From Cylindrobasidium torrendii FP15055 ss-10 (lineage: Eukaryota; Basidiomycota; Agaricomycetes; Agaricales; Physalacriaceae): a DNA stretch of 64,000 nucleotides. Numbering within the stretch: the stretch's first letter is position 1; each line of letters opens with the position of its first letter. Under the pieces are notes generated by a model, which worked only from the letters and a program-made list of their open reading frames with translations, was not told the origin of the DNA and searched no databases. Location of the stretch: the NCBI GenBank assembly GCA_000934385.1, contig KN880508.1, forward strand, positions 1 to 64,000, written 5' to 3'. Made by a program: the position numbers and the translations under genes. Positions 11,901 to 22,626 of this stretch are shown piece after piece.

Positions 11901-12072
11901 TACAGCTTATGCGCTGCACAAAGCTGTCCAAGCCTTGAGGGAGAAGGTGGGAGAGAGGGAATTTTTACGTTGGATGCCATTTGTGCATTACGGTCTGAGG
12001 GACCCATCTGCTAGCATGTTCGAAGGAGATGGGAAACAGGTATGCTATTCTGATGCAGTCCAGAAACAATAA
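8746..12072 (+). CDS. TPR-CHAT protein, module 2 (second half of a fused gene or tandem paralogue)
   Basis: Exons: 8746-8775, 8825-8878, 8928-10518, 10571-12072, all in frame. The intron at 10519-10570 sits exactly where module 1 has its TPR/CHAT intron (EWFEAGRAIVW). The TPR region is shorter than in module 1. The CHAT domain is intact, with HLACHG (His about residue 2408 of the fused model) and LSACETA (Cys about 2449). No convincing independent start codon was found. The first exon joins in phase 0 to the donor at 8696 at the end of CHAT 1, so a single 2,567-residue protein is plausible. If separate, translation could begin at the ATG at 8850 or at a downstream in-frame ATG such as the one in the ENMSN motif near 8946. 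A GTATGC donor at 12041 hints at alternative 3' splicing. Confidence 0.8.
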
Positions 12073-12193
12073 CTCACTACGTACCAAAGATGAATATTTG
12101 AGCCACGCAGAGGGTTTGGCGGCGTGAGAATCGTGATTGCTGTGATACTTAATGTACATTGCCTATAAAGCCATTTTACAAGAGTCAGTACGA

Positions 12194-13875
12194 TCAGAAA
12201 TCCAAGACTTCCTGTTGTGTCCAGTTGTCCTCGTATCTTTCGGGTGCACCCACCACAATCATCCTCAGTAGTAGGCTCTCGCCCTCCCGCAATGTGACAT
12301 TGAAACCGTCACCGACTCCCCCCAGCTCCACCTCCTTCCAAACGTCTCTCACCATGAACGACCCCGTCAAGCCCAAGTCGGCCCAGGTGACAGACACATT
12401 CCGCGGGCCATACATCCACGACTGGAAACCGCCCTCCCCTCGGTCTGGCCCGTAGTTGGCGAGGAGAACAACTACCTCGCCCCATGGTGCGGGGCCGCCG
12501 ATCCACGCCTGAAGCTGCTTTGCATGGGTCATGCCCGTGCCCGGATTCCGTGGTCGTATTGGGTATGTTGCCGCGAAGTCTGCCACCGCTATCGCATCCT
12601 TGTTGGTCAGTATGCTCCGACCGGTATCTGTTGGCCATCAGAATGAAGGAGACAATGGCCAGAATGCACGCACAGTCAAGGTTCGTCAGGTCGCTGCCAA
12701 TCATTAGATTGGACCCAGAGGCTATCCAGTGGCTCATGATAGAGAAGCGTTCATCGTCCGATACACCGTTGATTTTGGGCGTGTTCCCGACGTACAGACT
12801 GTCCAGGTCGGGATAAATGGTCAGGACTTCGTCTCGATGTGAATGAGCCGAGATGTATTGGCGGTAGTTGTCGATAGCGCGCTGCACAGTCCTCCATCGA
12901 ATGAATTTGCGTTCCCCGGCGTTGTTGATGTCCTGGTCTGTACGAAGGGTATCCGCATGAGTCGACCAAATGTCGAAATATTCCAGTTTCCGCTCGACTT
13001 TCCAGCTGATGTCGAGTCGCATTGGTCGTCCTGTCTTTGCAATGGCGCGGTGGTATGCGATGACCTCCTTCGATGTATCTTCAGGCAGGTTGACGCCGTG
13101 CTCGGGTGAGCCAGGTGTAATGTAGTCGAGCTTGATCAAGTCTACGCCCCTATAGCACAGGACGCCTCAGTAACTCGAACTAAATATTGCGCGTACAGCC
13201 TGTGGGGACCACGAACCAGTCGGCGAACTGTTGTACAACACTGTCGTGCCATTGCTGTGGGCCATCGACCGTGAAGTTCCAGTTACAGCGACCAAGCCCA
13301 TTGTCGCCCGAGCAGGCATCTGCTATGGTGATGTCCGTGCCGTATATTGTCTTGTGCGCGTCTGCTATGAATGCACCTGGGACGACATACAGCCCGAGCC
13401 GTAGCCCTACAAAATTAGAACATGGATGAAGAGCCATGATGATATGAAGCATACCTCGCTTGTGGAGATGGTTTGCGAGCGCGGGAATGTCGAACAACCG
13501 CTTATCCCAGATGATGCGCCCGTGCTTGTCACCGTGGTCTCCCACTGACCAGCCGGAGTCTACGCTGCAGTAGATGTATCCAGCATCTGACAGAGGTCCA
13601 ATTAATGAATCGCATTGCTCGAGAATGTGCTCTTGGTCGAAGCGCCAGGATGGATTGACGCGGGGGTTGGCCTGCATTCCAAACGAGTTCCATCCTCGCG
13701 CGGGTGCGGTAAAGCCGTGGGGCGTCGTCGATATTGAAATCGAGTATAGTGGTGGGTATTCGGTATCCATGGATGCGTGGAAAGGCGCGGCATTGGCTAG
13801 TAGGAGCGAGGAGAGTCCCAGAACAACAGGAAGGATACAGCGATGGAAGCGAAGCCCTTGTGCATGTGGTGGCAT
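12194..13875 (-). CDS. Secreted GH27-like glycosidase (alpha-galactosidase family)
   Basis: Exons on the reverse strand: 13875-13455, 13406-13217, 13149-12674, 12627-12194, giving 506 residues. The start was chosen because it opens a signal peptide (MPPHAQGLRFHR followed by a hydrophobic stretch ending ANA). The GH27 landmarks follow in order: ARGWNSFG near the mature N-terminus, GYIYCSVDSGW, GLRLGLYVVPGAF, the nucleophile Asp in IKLDYITPG (about Asp212), YPDLDSLYVGN with the likely acid/base Asp (about 320), and LMIGSDLTNLD. A beta-sandwich-like C-terminal domain ends the protein. The second intron has a weak GTTCGT donor. GH27 enzymes release terminal alpha-linked galactose or related sugars; the exact substrate cannot be read from sequence. 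A broken copy lies at 430-870. Confidence 0.82.
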
Positions 13876-14443
13876 AATGGCGTAAGGGAGAGATGAAGAA
13901 TCTGGAGAGGTAAAATGAGTGAAAGTTGTTTTCGCTGGTGCCAAGGATGCTACGGACGCTGGTACTGGTGGTTCAGTAGAGAGCAGCGGCGCGTGACCAC
14001 CACTATCGCCCCGGGCCACCCCTATGACCAGTGGCGACCACTACGGTTTACGCATCGGTGAATTTCCAGAAAACTGAGTGCCACGGGCTGAAATGCTGCT
14101 ATGGATTTAACATTCAGTTGAGAGTTGAGAGTCGTGACCAGGCTGTGACGAGCAATTCCAGAACCGGGCCGAATTCGCCGAGCCCGGCGCTTTTAGCCTT
14201 TTTACCATCAACATCCAGAATCCCCTGGCACACCAATTATTTCAATCAACACCTTTGGCCCCAATTTTAAGGTGCATGAAAACCGATTTTCGACTTATTT
14301 CGGGCCTGGGAGGCAAGGGACACGCGCGGTGAACGCCTGGCATTCGGGAAGACATAGTTTACAATTTGAGCGGCCGGCGTACATAAGGGCACAAATAAAC
14401 AAACGAGGCCGAAATAATTAAATAAGGAGCCCAAGTCCTTTCC

Positions 14444-16638
14444 TTATGCATTGCCACTCTCGGTATAGTCATACACGTCCTCGTTCTCAGCGTCGACTGC
14501 CTTGAACCCCCCGCTCACGCTATGCAGAAGGCTGACATACTCTGGCGAGTTGACCATCGTTCTCAATGTGCTGGCGCTATCGCTGCTGAATATACCTATG
14601 CAATGAGGTAAGTGGTCTGCCGTGCCCGGTGGACTCAATAGCCTTACGGCGCTTCTCCAGGAAGTTGGTCAGTTGTAAACCATCCCCTTCCACAGAAGGG
14701 GTGTTGAACTGAAGTCGGGATTCCATCAAACGAATACGACGGTCATAAGCGACCAGGTGGTGGTCTTGCTCGCGAAGTCGATTTTCCAACTGGTCGCATC
14801 CCGAGCATGACTTCGTGTAATTGGGGTCTTGAAGGCGTTGTTGGTCAGTGCATGATCTCACACGAAATTTCTCGACAGACTCACGGAGAATATTGACTAT
14901 GGCTGTAGAGACATGACGGATTGCCGCCCATATCAAGGACACCATCGTGAATGTTGCGGTGTAGACGCTGACAATAGCAGACGCAAGCGGTTTTCGATGC
15001 CAAACCGGATGAAGGTACGAGAATGCCGGAGCGTGAAGGGTATCGTTCATCTGTTGTATGTCTTGCTGCCATTGGGGAACCGCTTCTTCGACTCTCATCC
15101 GTGCCATCGGCCCTCCCGCGACAAACGGCATGAGGACGTCGTCGCCTACTGCCTCCCGCATGAGCTCCGGGGACAAGAAAATGAGGTTCGGCTCGATTAT
15201 GCCCAAGTCGAGTCGGACGCTGTGGTAGAACAAAAGAGCAACCTTTCGAAAGGAGTTCACGATATCAGGGTCCACCATCCCAAGGAGTCCGACAGGAAAC
15301 CCTTCGGCATGGTTGGAGTCGTGCAGAAACTGGACGGCGCGAGATCCACACGGGGACCTACTACTCAGGCTGGGAGTCTTCCAAGACTCAGTACGATCCT
15401 CTAGATCGCAGTCGCAGCATGGATCGAGGTATACCCTGTCCGACTCGCTGCTAGACTCGTTGAACGCGGTGGCGGATAGATTTGCAAGAGCGCCTTGCCT
15501 TTGAACCTTCAGTTCGTGATTCCAGGTATGCGCACGCTATCACTTACATAGCAGTACGCAACTCATACAACTCTGGCCGCCAGATATCTTGCAGGTTGAT
15601 TTGGCTTCGGGCGAGAGTATCTGCGGTATCGAAAATCAAGGTGTAGTTGACAGGACTCCAACATTCTACAGTTGCCTTGGGTATGCACGAGTTGGTGAGC
15701 GCTTCGGATGGCTGTAGACAATTCACACACCCTGAGACCAAAACTATCGAATGCTAAGATCTGCCAGCTAGTATCCGAAGACGAGTTACTGTCCAGGGAC
15801 CGATACTCCCAACCCTCTGGCCGAGATGCGGTCCAACGAAGGCGAACTTCAGCCTACATAGCAGGTACTATAAGACCCGCTGGTCAAAGATCAATATGAG
15901 AAATAGTCACCACATCACACGAAGTTGAGAGGTCGTTATTCGAGTACGTGAACGACGAGACAGAGGCCGTCGTACCGTTACACCCTATGACCTTGACATC
16001 GTCGACTCGATATTTGTAGATTGATCCATTCACAGAAAGTTGATCACCGACGACAATGGTCTGCGGTGTAAATGCTTGGGAGACATCGACGTCCTGTTTG
16101 AGAATGGAGGGCATTCGGTCCCACAACTTGTTTGTCGGATCGGTGTGGTAAGGAAAGTAGGTGAGCTCAGAGACGCGGTCGTAAGCAGCAAGTGGGACTT
16201 GAGAGATAACAATCAGATGCAGTGGTAGTCGATGGACAAGTTATGAACATACTGTTGATCAATGTGATAAGCACGCTGGATAAGATGAGAACTCCAAGGG
16301 CACACAAGCTCGGCCGGTGCGATGTGTTGGCTATATTGTGATTTGTCAGGCGTACGAAAGCAACTGACGGCGCCGATAAAGCACATACCACGAGTGATCG
16401 GATACTCAACAAGTCGATAATCGGTAACATAAGTCCAAATAGCCCCGAGGGAAGCCATATTGGTATTGAGGAACAGAAGCGGATTTCGAAGGTCGAGAAA
16501 ATCAGTGGCGTCTCTTATGGGAGAACCCATGAGTTTCTGTCGTTTCAAATGTGTACAACTCATCGGCGCAGATGTATGCGATTTGCTGTACAGAACACTC
16601 TTCCGTCTGGTGCTCACCACCGGCCCAGTGCTTCCCAT
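14444..16638 (-). CDS. Multi-exon membrane protein of unknown function
   Basis: This is a reverse-strand gene with at least six short introns. Reading from 16638 downward, an N-terminal part with hydrophobic segments (one reads LCALGVLILSSVLITLIN) leads into a long probably extracellular region with many Asn/Thr sites and cysteines (for example PLAAYDRVSELTYFPYHTDP, then VVGDQLSVNGSIYKYRVDD, then ATVECWSPVNYTLIFDTAD). A membrane segment near 14900-15000 (SAIVSVYTATFTMVSLIWAA) and a short charged coiled-coil-like tail end it. The last intron uses GTAAGG and joins LEKR to the final exon, which ends DYTESGNA at 14444. I recognise no named domain; the layout suggests a surface protein with a large ectodomain. 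The start is uncertain; an internal Met near 16458 is possible. Confidence 0.6.
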
Positions 16639-17642
16639 GAGAATTCAAACGCTCCGATCTGTTTGGAATACATTATTGAGAAGACTGTAGGTTTTCATTC
16701 ACTCTGAATAGCTGAGGTGGAATATTTCAGCGCTTAAATGCGACGCAAACCTTTGCACAAAAGCGACGACAGTCCCACGCGAAATACTTTCACACGGTAG
16801 GGCAGGCACCGAAACAGGAATAGTGCATGCTAAAACTAATATAAAATAGCTTAAATATGTCTTAGTATCATACATACGACAGTACAGCACTGACGCTACT
16901 CCAAGTCTTCACATCTATTCATTCGATGGTTTCGATCGGACTCCAGGCTACTACGCGCAGAAGCGCGATGCTTTGCTCCGCGATAATATTCAACGTAAAA
17001 CTTTGTCAAAAAACAAGGCATATGTATTGGTCTGAAGCAATATACAGCACTTTACATTAACGCGCATCATAAGTCTAGACTCTAGGTCAATTGTGGGAGC
17101 TCAATCTCAATGTCAGAACAGCCCTAAACCATGCCACCTTTGTAATTGAATGGAAGTTCAGCGCCAATTTCAATATACTTGAGGACTCAGTGCTCAGCTC
17201 GCTACTTTCAAAGGGCCCCTGGACTCAACAGAAAAGAAGCGCTCAAATAAGCGGCCTCAAGGCATAAATCAATAACACCGCGATTGGTATTCGGTGACCC
17301 CTGAGATTCGTCAGATGGAGCTTTTTGATAAAATACATATATGTACACAGGACCAACTCGTGAGCACACTACAGCACGAGAGATATATATCTAAGGACTG
17401 CCGGAAATAGATACGTTTTCATTGCGGTTCGAACTGACGACTTCGAATTTATGTCGGCCCGACTCCAATTGCAAGTTAGAAGTACAAAGTGACAATTCAA
17501 GACAATGACCAGGCTGCTGGTGGGCTATAGTACGACAAGTTCTAGAATACACGATTTCATGTACGTCCACGCTCCGATTACTCGCCATCGCGTTTTTCCA
17601 ACGCCCGAAGTTTCATGGACCTAGCCTGCTCGCCGCATAGTT
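16639..17642. other. Intergenic, no gene recognised
   Basis: AT-rich DNA with no sustained open frame. Bases about 17400-17600 resemble about 19190-19440, the region downstream of the next F-box gene, so the tandem duplication of these genes included their 3' flanks. Confidence 0.5.
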
Positions 17643-18899
17643 CTACTGGATCTTGATGGCGCCAGCGAGGTCTTTCCTACTACCCTGAAGCGCTCTCAGC
17701 ACGGCCTTTTGTGCATCCTCGGAGTTGACTATCACTTCACGTAGCTCTGCCCACCTCGTCCCATACTTCGCGAGCATGCCTGCCCAGGTTTGCAGAACAT
17801 GTATCCGCGTTGAATGGACGTCCCAGTGCACCGTGATGACCTTTGGCAGCGCAACACAGAGCCCGCTCATCCACACGTCAGGAGTAATCCACGGATGACC
17901 GATCATCATGGGGTCTCTGTCGTTGTTCTCAATGAGCTGGACGAAGAGCACCTCCACCTTTGGCATTGTCGTTTCTTGAGGAATGATAAGAGTGGTCAAC
18001 GCGCGAACGAAATTCGAATAGGTGAACGAGCGCATGTTGAGCGTGTGGAGATTCGGCGTGTCCAGCCATTTCATAAAATGAGGGTTGTTGACCAGTGTGA
18101 GCGTCTTGAGGGCGGAGAAGACCACTTGGCGGAATGGTCCCTCCACGAGAGTGAGTACCCTCGGACCCGGGGTGAGTGTCGTGAGGGTGGAAGCAGACGG
18201 TATAAGGGTATTGTGTAGAGGAAATCTGAAAGTATGGAGGGACAGATTGTCAAGATTGCTTGCAAGAGCTACGGACTCGGGATGGGACAATATTCCATCG
18301 AGGTGCAGATATTCGAGCGAGGTGAAAGGCTTGTAGGATGTGGCTGGGAGGAGGATGGAGTATTCGTGTTCATCCAGTGATGTGGACCGACAGCGAAGAG
18401 AGAGCGATTTGAGGCATGGAGGCTTGTGGGCGTATAGGACGACGACACTGGCGCGCGGTTGAGGTTCTTCGATACAAATGTATTCAGCTTGTTCGAGATG
18501 CTGCTGCAACAGCATATCTATCTCTGGAATGCGCTCGCTGCTAGACTCGGAGGACTGCCCTAGCGAGTCAAAGGTTGAAGGCGTCACCTCTGGTGCAGCT
18601 GGAACTTCATCTGATAATAACAACGAGAGTGTGAGCGGTTGGCCGCTGCTCCGTTCGATGTACTCTTTGATCTGTGGGATGCGCTTGTGGTGCTGGTGTT
18701 GGTAGGGGATGTAGACCCAGAGTCCTGCGAAACCGAGCGCCGCACTGCGCCAATGTTGACAGACCTGCGACACGGTAACAGCAAGCCGCGCATTTTCCTC
18801 GACCAAATTGAGATCCACGAACTCCGCCGCGACGTGAACTTGTGCCAGGAGGAATATTTTGCAGAGTAATTCGGCGGGCAGTTCAAGAGGGTTCGCCAT
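17643..18899 (-). CDS. F-box protein, tandem copy A
   Basis: Single-exon gene of 418 residues. It opens with an F-box-like segment (LELPAELLCKIFLLAQ, residues ~4-19) and the family signature VSQVCQHWRSAALGFAGLWV (about 42-61), followed by a leucine-rich body with weak repeats and a C-terminal ELREVIVNSEDAQKAVLRAL. F-box proteins bind Skp1 and deliver substrates to SCF ubiquitin ligases; the substrate is unknown. It is a tandem duplicate of 19446-20681, about 550 bp upstream. The start at 18899 is preferred because the conserved sequence upstream is out of frame with this gene but in frame in the paralogue, so that stretch is most likely 5' UTR. Confidence 0.82.
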   Translation of the reverse strand: MANPLELPAELLCKIFLLAQVHVAAEFVDLNLVEENARLAVTVSQVCQHWRSAALGFAGLWVYIPYQHQHHKRIPQIKEYIERSSGQPLTLSLLLSDEVPAAPEVTPSTFDSLGQSSESSSERIPEIDMLLQQHLEQAEYICIEEPQPRASVVVLYAHKPPCLKSLSLRCRSTSLDEHEYSILLPATSYKPFTSLEYLHLDGILSHPESVALASNLDNLSLHTFRFPLHNTLIPSASTLTTLTPGPRVLTLVEGPFRQVVFSALKTLTLVNNPHFMKWLDTPNLHTLNMRSFTYSNFVRALTTLIIPQETTMPKVEVLFVQLIENNDRDPMMIGHPWITPDVWMSGLCVALPKVITVHWDVHSTRIHVLQTWAGMLAKYGTRWAELREVIVNSEDAQKAVLRALQGSRKDLAGAIKIQ

Positions 18900-19445
18900 C
18901 TTGGTGGTGCTTTTGCCTGATGCGATCCCAGAGTTTGTTGACTTTTGCGCCTGGTCGAGTGAGCAGGAGAAGTACGATCCACCAGGGTGAGATGATGGGG
19001 GTGTCCGGTCAAGAGGTCCGAGGGCGGCTTTCCCACGGTCATTTACGTACTTCTCTTGAGATCGTGCGACACGACAATTCTATAGCTATACATCGTGAAC
19101 GAATTAGGGTATGCAACATACTGTAAATGTGATTTCGATGCGGGGAAAGATGGCGCTCCGCACTCAGCGGGTCTATGGTCAGCCAGAAAAATGAATACTT
19201 TATCTTGTTCTGGTTTGAACTGACGACTCTTAATTCACGCCGGCCCGACTCGAACTTACGGGTAGGTCAAGCTTCAAGCTTCAAGTCCAAGGATGATAAT
19301 TACCAGCCTGCTGGTTGCCAAGAGTACAACAAAGTCCAAAATACACGGTTCTCCTGGATCTCCGTTCTCCTGCTACTCGCCACACACTCGCCATCACGCC
19401 TGTCCAACGCCCGAAGTTTCATGGACATAGTCGGGGTCTGCGAGT

Positions 19446-20681
19446 CTACTTCCTCTTGATCATACCAGCGACGTCTTGTCTAGTATCCGGAAGCGCACCC
19501 AGCAGCGCCTTTCGTGCCTCCTCAGTCTTCACCGTGACCTCTCGCAGCTCTGCCCAGTTCACCCCATGCTCTTCGTCAGCAACCCCACCAAGCGCACTTG
19601 CCCAAGCCTCTAGGACATGTATCCGCGTCGGGTGGACGTCCCAGTGCACTGTAGTCACTGTGGGAAGCATACGGAAAAGCGCAGACAGCCACTCGTCATT
19701 GTCCGTCACCCAATTCTTCTCATCATTCTCAATGAGATGAATCGAGAGCACCTCGAGCTTTGGCGTTCTAGCGTATTGACGCGGGCGGAGATCAGAAAGT
19801 GCACAGACGAAAGACCGAAAGGTGTAGGAACATAACTCGAGCGTCTTGAGGTTCGGCGTGTTCAGCCATTGCAAGAAGGAGGTGTTGTTGACCAATGTGA
19901 GCGTTTTGAGGGCAGTGAAAACTGTGTGACTAGGTGATGGTACGTCGCGAGTGTGTACCTTCGGGCCCAATGTGAGCGACGTGAGGGTGCGAGAAGACGG
20001 CGCAAGGGCAGTGTACATGAGAAGACCAGATACATGTAGCGACACATTATTGAGATTGGACGCAAGAACTACGGAGTCGGGGTGGAATGATACCCTATCG
20101 AGGTGCAGATATTTGAGGCAGGTGAAAGGTTCGTAGAATGCAGCTGGGAGGAAGACGTCGCAATCACGTTCGGATGAGGTGGATGGGCGGCGAAAAGAGA
20201 GCGACTTGAGGCGCGGGTGCTTGCGGGCGTATAGGACGACGAGACTGGCGCGGGGTCGAGGTTCTTCGATGCAGATGTATTCTGCTTGGTCGAGATACTC
20301 TTCCAGGATATCTATCATCGGGAGACATTCACTGCCGGAGGCCTTTCCTAGCGAGACGCAGGTCGAACGCGTCCACTTTGGTGCGATTTCATCAGAGAAA
20401 GATAGGAAGAGTGTGAGAGGTTGGCCATTGCTCCGTAGGATGTACTCTTTGATCTGTGGGATGCGCCTGTGGTGCTGGTGTTGGTAGGGAATGTAGACCC
20501 AGAGTCCTGCGAAACCGAGCGCTGCATTTCGCCAATGCTGACAGACCTGCGACACGGCAATGGCAAGCCGCGCATTGTCATCGACCAGGTTGAGGTCCAC
20601 GAACTCCGCCGCGACATGTACTTGGGCCAGATGGAAGATTTCGCAGAGAATTTCTGCGGGCAGTTCAACAGTGTTCTCCAT
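19446..20681 (-). CDS. F-box protein, tandem copy B
   Basis: Single-exon gene of 411 residues and close paralogue of 17643-18899. The F-box segment is VELPAEILCEIFHLAQ and the signature VSQVCQHWRNAALGFAGLWV. The rest is a leucine-rich substrate-binding-type body ending in Lys/Arg. The frame is open upstream to 20930, but I start at the Met at 20681 by comparison with copy A. No membrane or signal segment is seen. It is presumably a substrate adaptor of an SCF ubiquitin ligase. Confidence 0.82.
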   Translation of the reverse strand: MENTVELPAEILCEIFHLAQVHVAAEFVDLNLVDDNARLAIAVSQVCQHWRNAALGFAGLWVYIPYQHQHHRRIPQIKEYILRSNGQPLTLFLSFSDEIAPKWTRSTCVSLGKASGSECLPMIDILEEYLDQAEYICIEEPRPRASLVVLYARKHPRLKSLSFRRPSTSSERDCDVFLPAAFYEPFTCLKYLHLDRVSFHPDSVVLASNLNNVSLHVSGLLMYTALAPSSRTLTSLTLGPKVHTRDVPSPSHTVFTALKTLTLVNNTSFLQWLNTPNLKTLELCSYTFRSFVCALSDLRPRQYARTPKLEVLSIHLIENDEKNWVTDNDEWLSALFRMLPTVTTVHWDVHPTRIHVLEAWASALGGVADEEHGVNWAELREVTVKTEEARKALLGALPDTRQDVAGMIKRK

Positions 20682-21253
20682 CCTGGAGGTACTGTTTTCT
20701 TGAATCAATCCCGAAATCCGTGAGCTTTTGCGTTCGGGCATATTGGCAGAAGGATTAAAACCCACCGGAAGGCGATGATGGATGTTTCTGGTCAAGAGGT
20801 CAAAGGGCGGCTTTCCCACGATCATGTCTTTCAGCTGATCATGCCGCGCCGCATTGGACACCGGGGATGCGAGAGCGAAATTAGAGTAATATGCTGTAAT
20901 TTCAATGCGGGGAAAGACGGTGCCCCGCACTAAACAGGAGGAGGGTTGCTCTGCAGCTCACTGCCAATTTTCGAATATGGTCAGTAAACTATGAGGGACA
21001 GATGGGCTCGTAGGAACGAATGAGAAAATGAAAAGAATCCAACCTGGTCGCATATTGGTTGCATAGATCTGGCATAGATACTTTGTATCCAAGTCGCCGC
21101 AAGGCTCACACCAGGCACGGCGTGGGAAAAACATTCCCGATATATCCGATCGGAATAACAGGAATGCGCGGGATTAAATGCGCTCTAGATTCCGCCTTCC
21201 AGGTCCACTTTTGCCCATCTCCTCCCACCACTCTTTCTTGATTCTGAACCACC
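20682..21253. other. Divergent intergenic region
   Basis: This separates the F-box gene (reverse) from the mitochondrial carrier gene (forward) and should hold both promoters. A stretch resembling the upstream region of F-box copy A lies at about 20690-20930. I see no other feature. Confidence 0.5.
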
Positions 21254-22626
21254 ATGTCTGAAGGAAAGAAACGTACGCGTCACCCCCTTGTCGTCTGTCG
21301 CCCGCCCCGCTCATCGCGGTTATCTCTGCAGCGCTCCCTTTTGCCGCCAACTTTGCTGCTGGCGCCATCGCCGGTGTCTCCGAAATTCTGACATTCTATC
21401 CTCTTGGTGCGTGTCCTGCATGATCCATGGAACGATTGTCCTCATCCTAAGGCAGATGTCGTGCGTACGCCGTCCCCGACGTCTCTCGGTGGTTTTTAAC
21501 CCTTTTCCATCTTCCAAAGGTCAAGACGCGTATGCAGCTCGAACGCGGCAAGGCGCAACACGGCCTGTTCGGGACGTTCAAGAACATCATCAAGGAGGAG
21601 GGGTGCGTCCATTTCTTGCCAGTCACGCGATCATTTGCTCATCGTCTCCCGCAGTGCTGGGCGACTCTACCGCGGTCAGTAGGAACGTATGACGCGATGC
21701 AACATGATGCTCACGCGTGCACACCATAGGCCTCGTCCCTCCATTGCTCCTTGAAGCTCCGAAGCGTGCGGTTAAATTGTAATGCGTCCCCGTGCCCCCG
21801 TGCCCGTGAATCAAGCTGACGCTCCCGACCTCTTACAGCGCCGCCAATGACTTCTGGGGAAAGACCTGGCTCGGAGCATTTGGACAGTCGACGATGTCAC
21901 AGCCCATCTCTATTTTGACAGGCTGCAGTGCCGGTGCAACAGAGAGTTTTGTGGTTGTGCCCTTTGAGCTTGTCAAAATCAAGTGCGTCTGCCTTCATTC
22001 TTCATGGACGAGTCTGACAGCACCAGGCTCCAGGACAAGTCAAGCACCTTTGCAGGCCCGATGGATGTCGTGAAGCAGATCATCAAGAAGGAGGGTGTAC
22101 TAGGTCTCTACGCCGGCATGGAATCCACTTTCTGGAGGTGCGTGTGTCGAGCAGCATCCCTCGCCAAAAAGCTCACAATGCAACAGGCACCTATACTGGA
22201 ATGGAGGCTACTTTGGCTGCATCTTCCAAGTTCGCGCCTTGCTGCCCAAGGCGGAGACACCTCAAGCACAATTGACGAACAACTTCATCTCCGGGTCTAT
22301 TGGCGGTTTCGTCGGCACAGTCATAAACACACCTTTCGATGTGGTCAAGTCGCGTATTCAAGGCACCCCACGCGTCCCAGGCGTCGTCCCCAAGTACAAT
22401 TGGACATACCCTGCTTTGGCGACGATCTTCCGTGAGGAAGGTGCGGCGGCCCTATACAAGGGCTTTGTGCCGAAGGTGCTGAGGTTGGCGCCTGGTGGCG
22501 GTGTGCTCCTTCTGGTGGTCGAGTTTACCCTGGGCGTGTTTAGGAAAGGTGCGTTCCATTGTTCATCTAGCTGACTACTATCCTCATGCAAACTTCTTGT
22601 TAGCGCTTGGCCCGCCGTATGTATAG
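21254..22626 (+). CDS. Mitochondrial 2-oxodicarboxylate carrier (ODC-type)
   Basis: Ten exons: 21254-21272, 21332-21406, 21456-21460, 21520-21602, 21655-21674, 21730-21778, 21839-21982, 22027-22137, 22187-22548, 22604-22626, giving 296 residues, the usual size for the SLC25 family. Three carrier repeats are visible with signatures PLDVVKTRMQ, PFELVKIKLQ and PFDVVKSRIQ. Motifs such as PLLLEAPKRAVKF and the WNGGYFGC region match yeast Odc1/Odc2 and human SLC25A21, which exchange 2-oxoadipate and 2-oxoglutarate across the inner mitochondrial membrane for lysine and glutamate metabolism. The third exon is only 5 nt and supplies most of the Asp-Val of the first signature. Every junction keeps the frame. 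Confidence 0.92.

Noticed and set aside
17405..17460. GGTTCGAACT box that resembles a tRNA T arm, with a related copy near 19205
   Set aside because: No acceptor or anticodon stem can be paired around it on either strand. It is better explained as part of the duplicated 3' flank of the tandem F-box genes.
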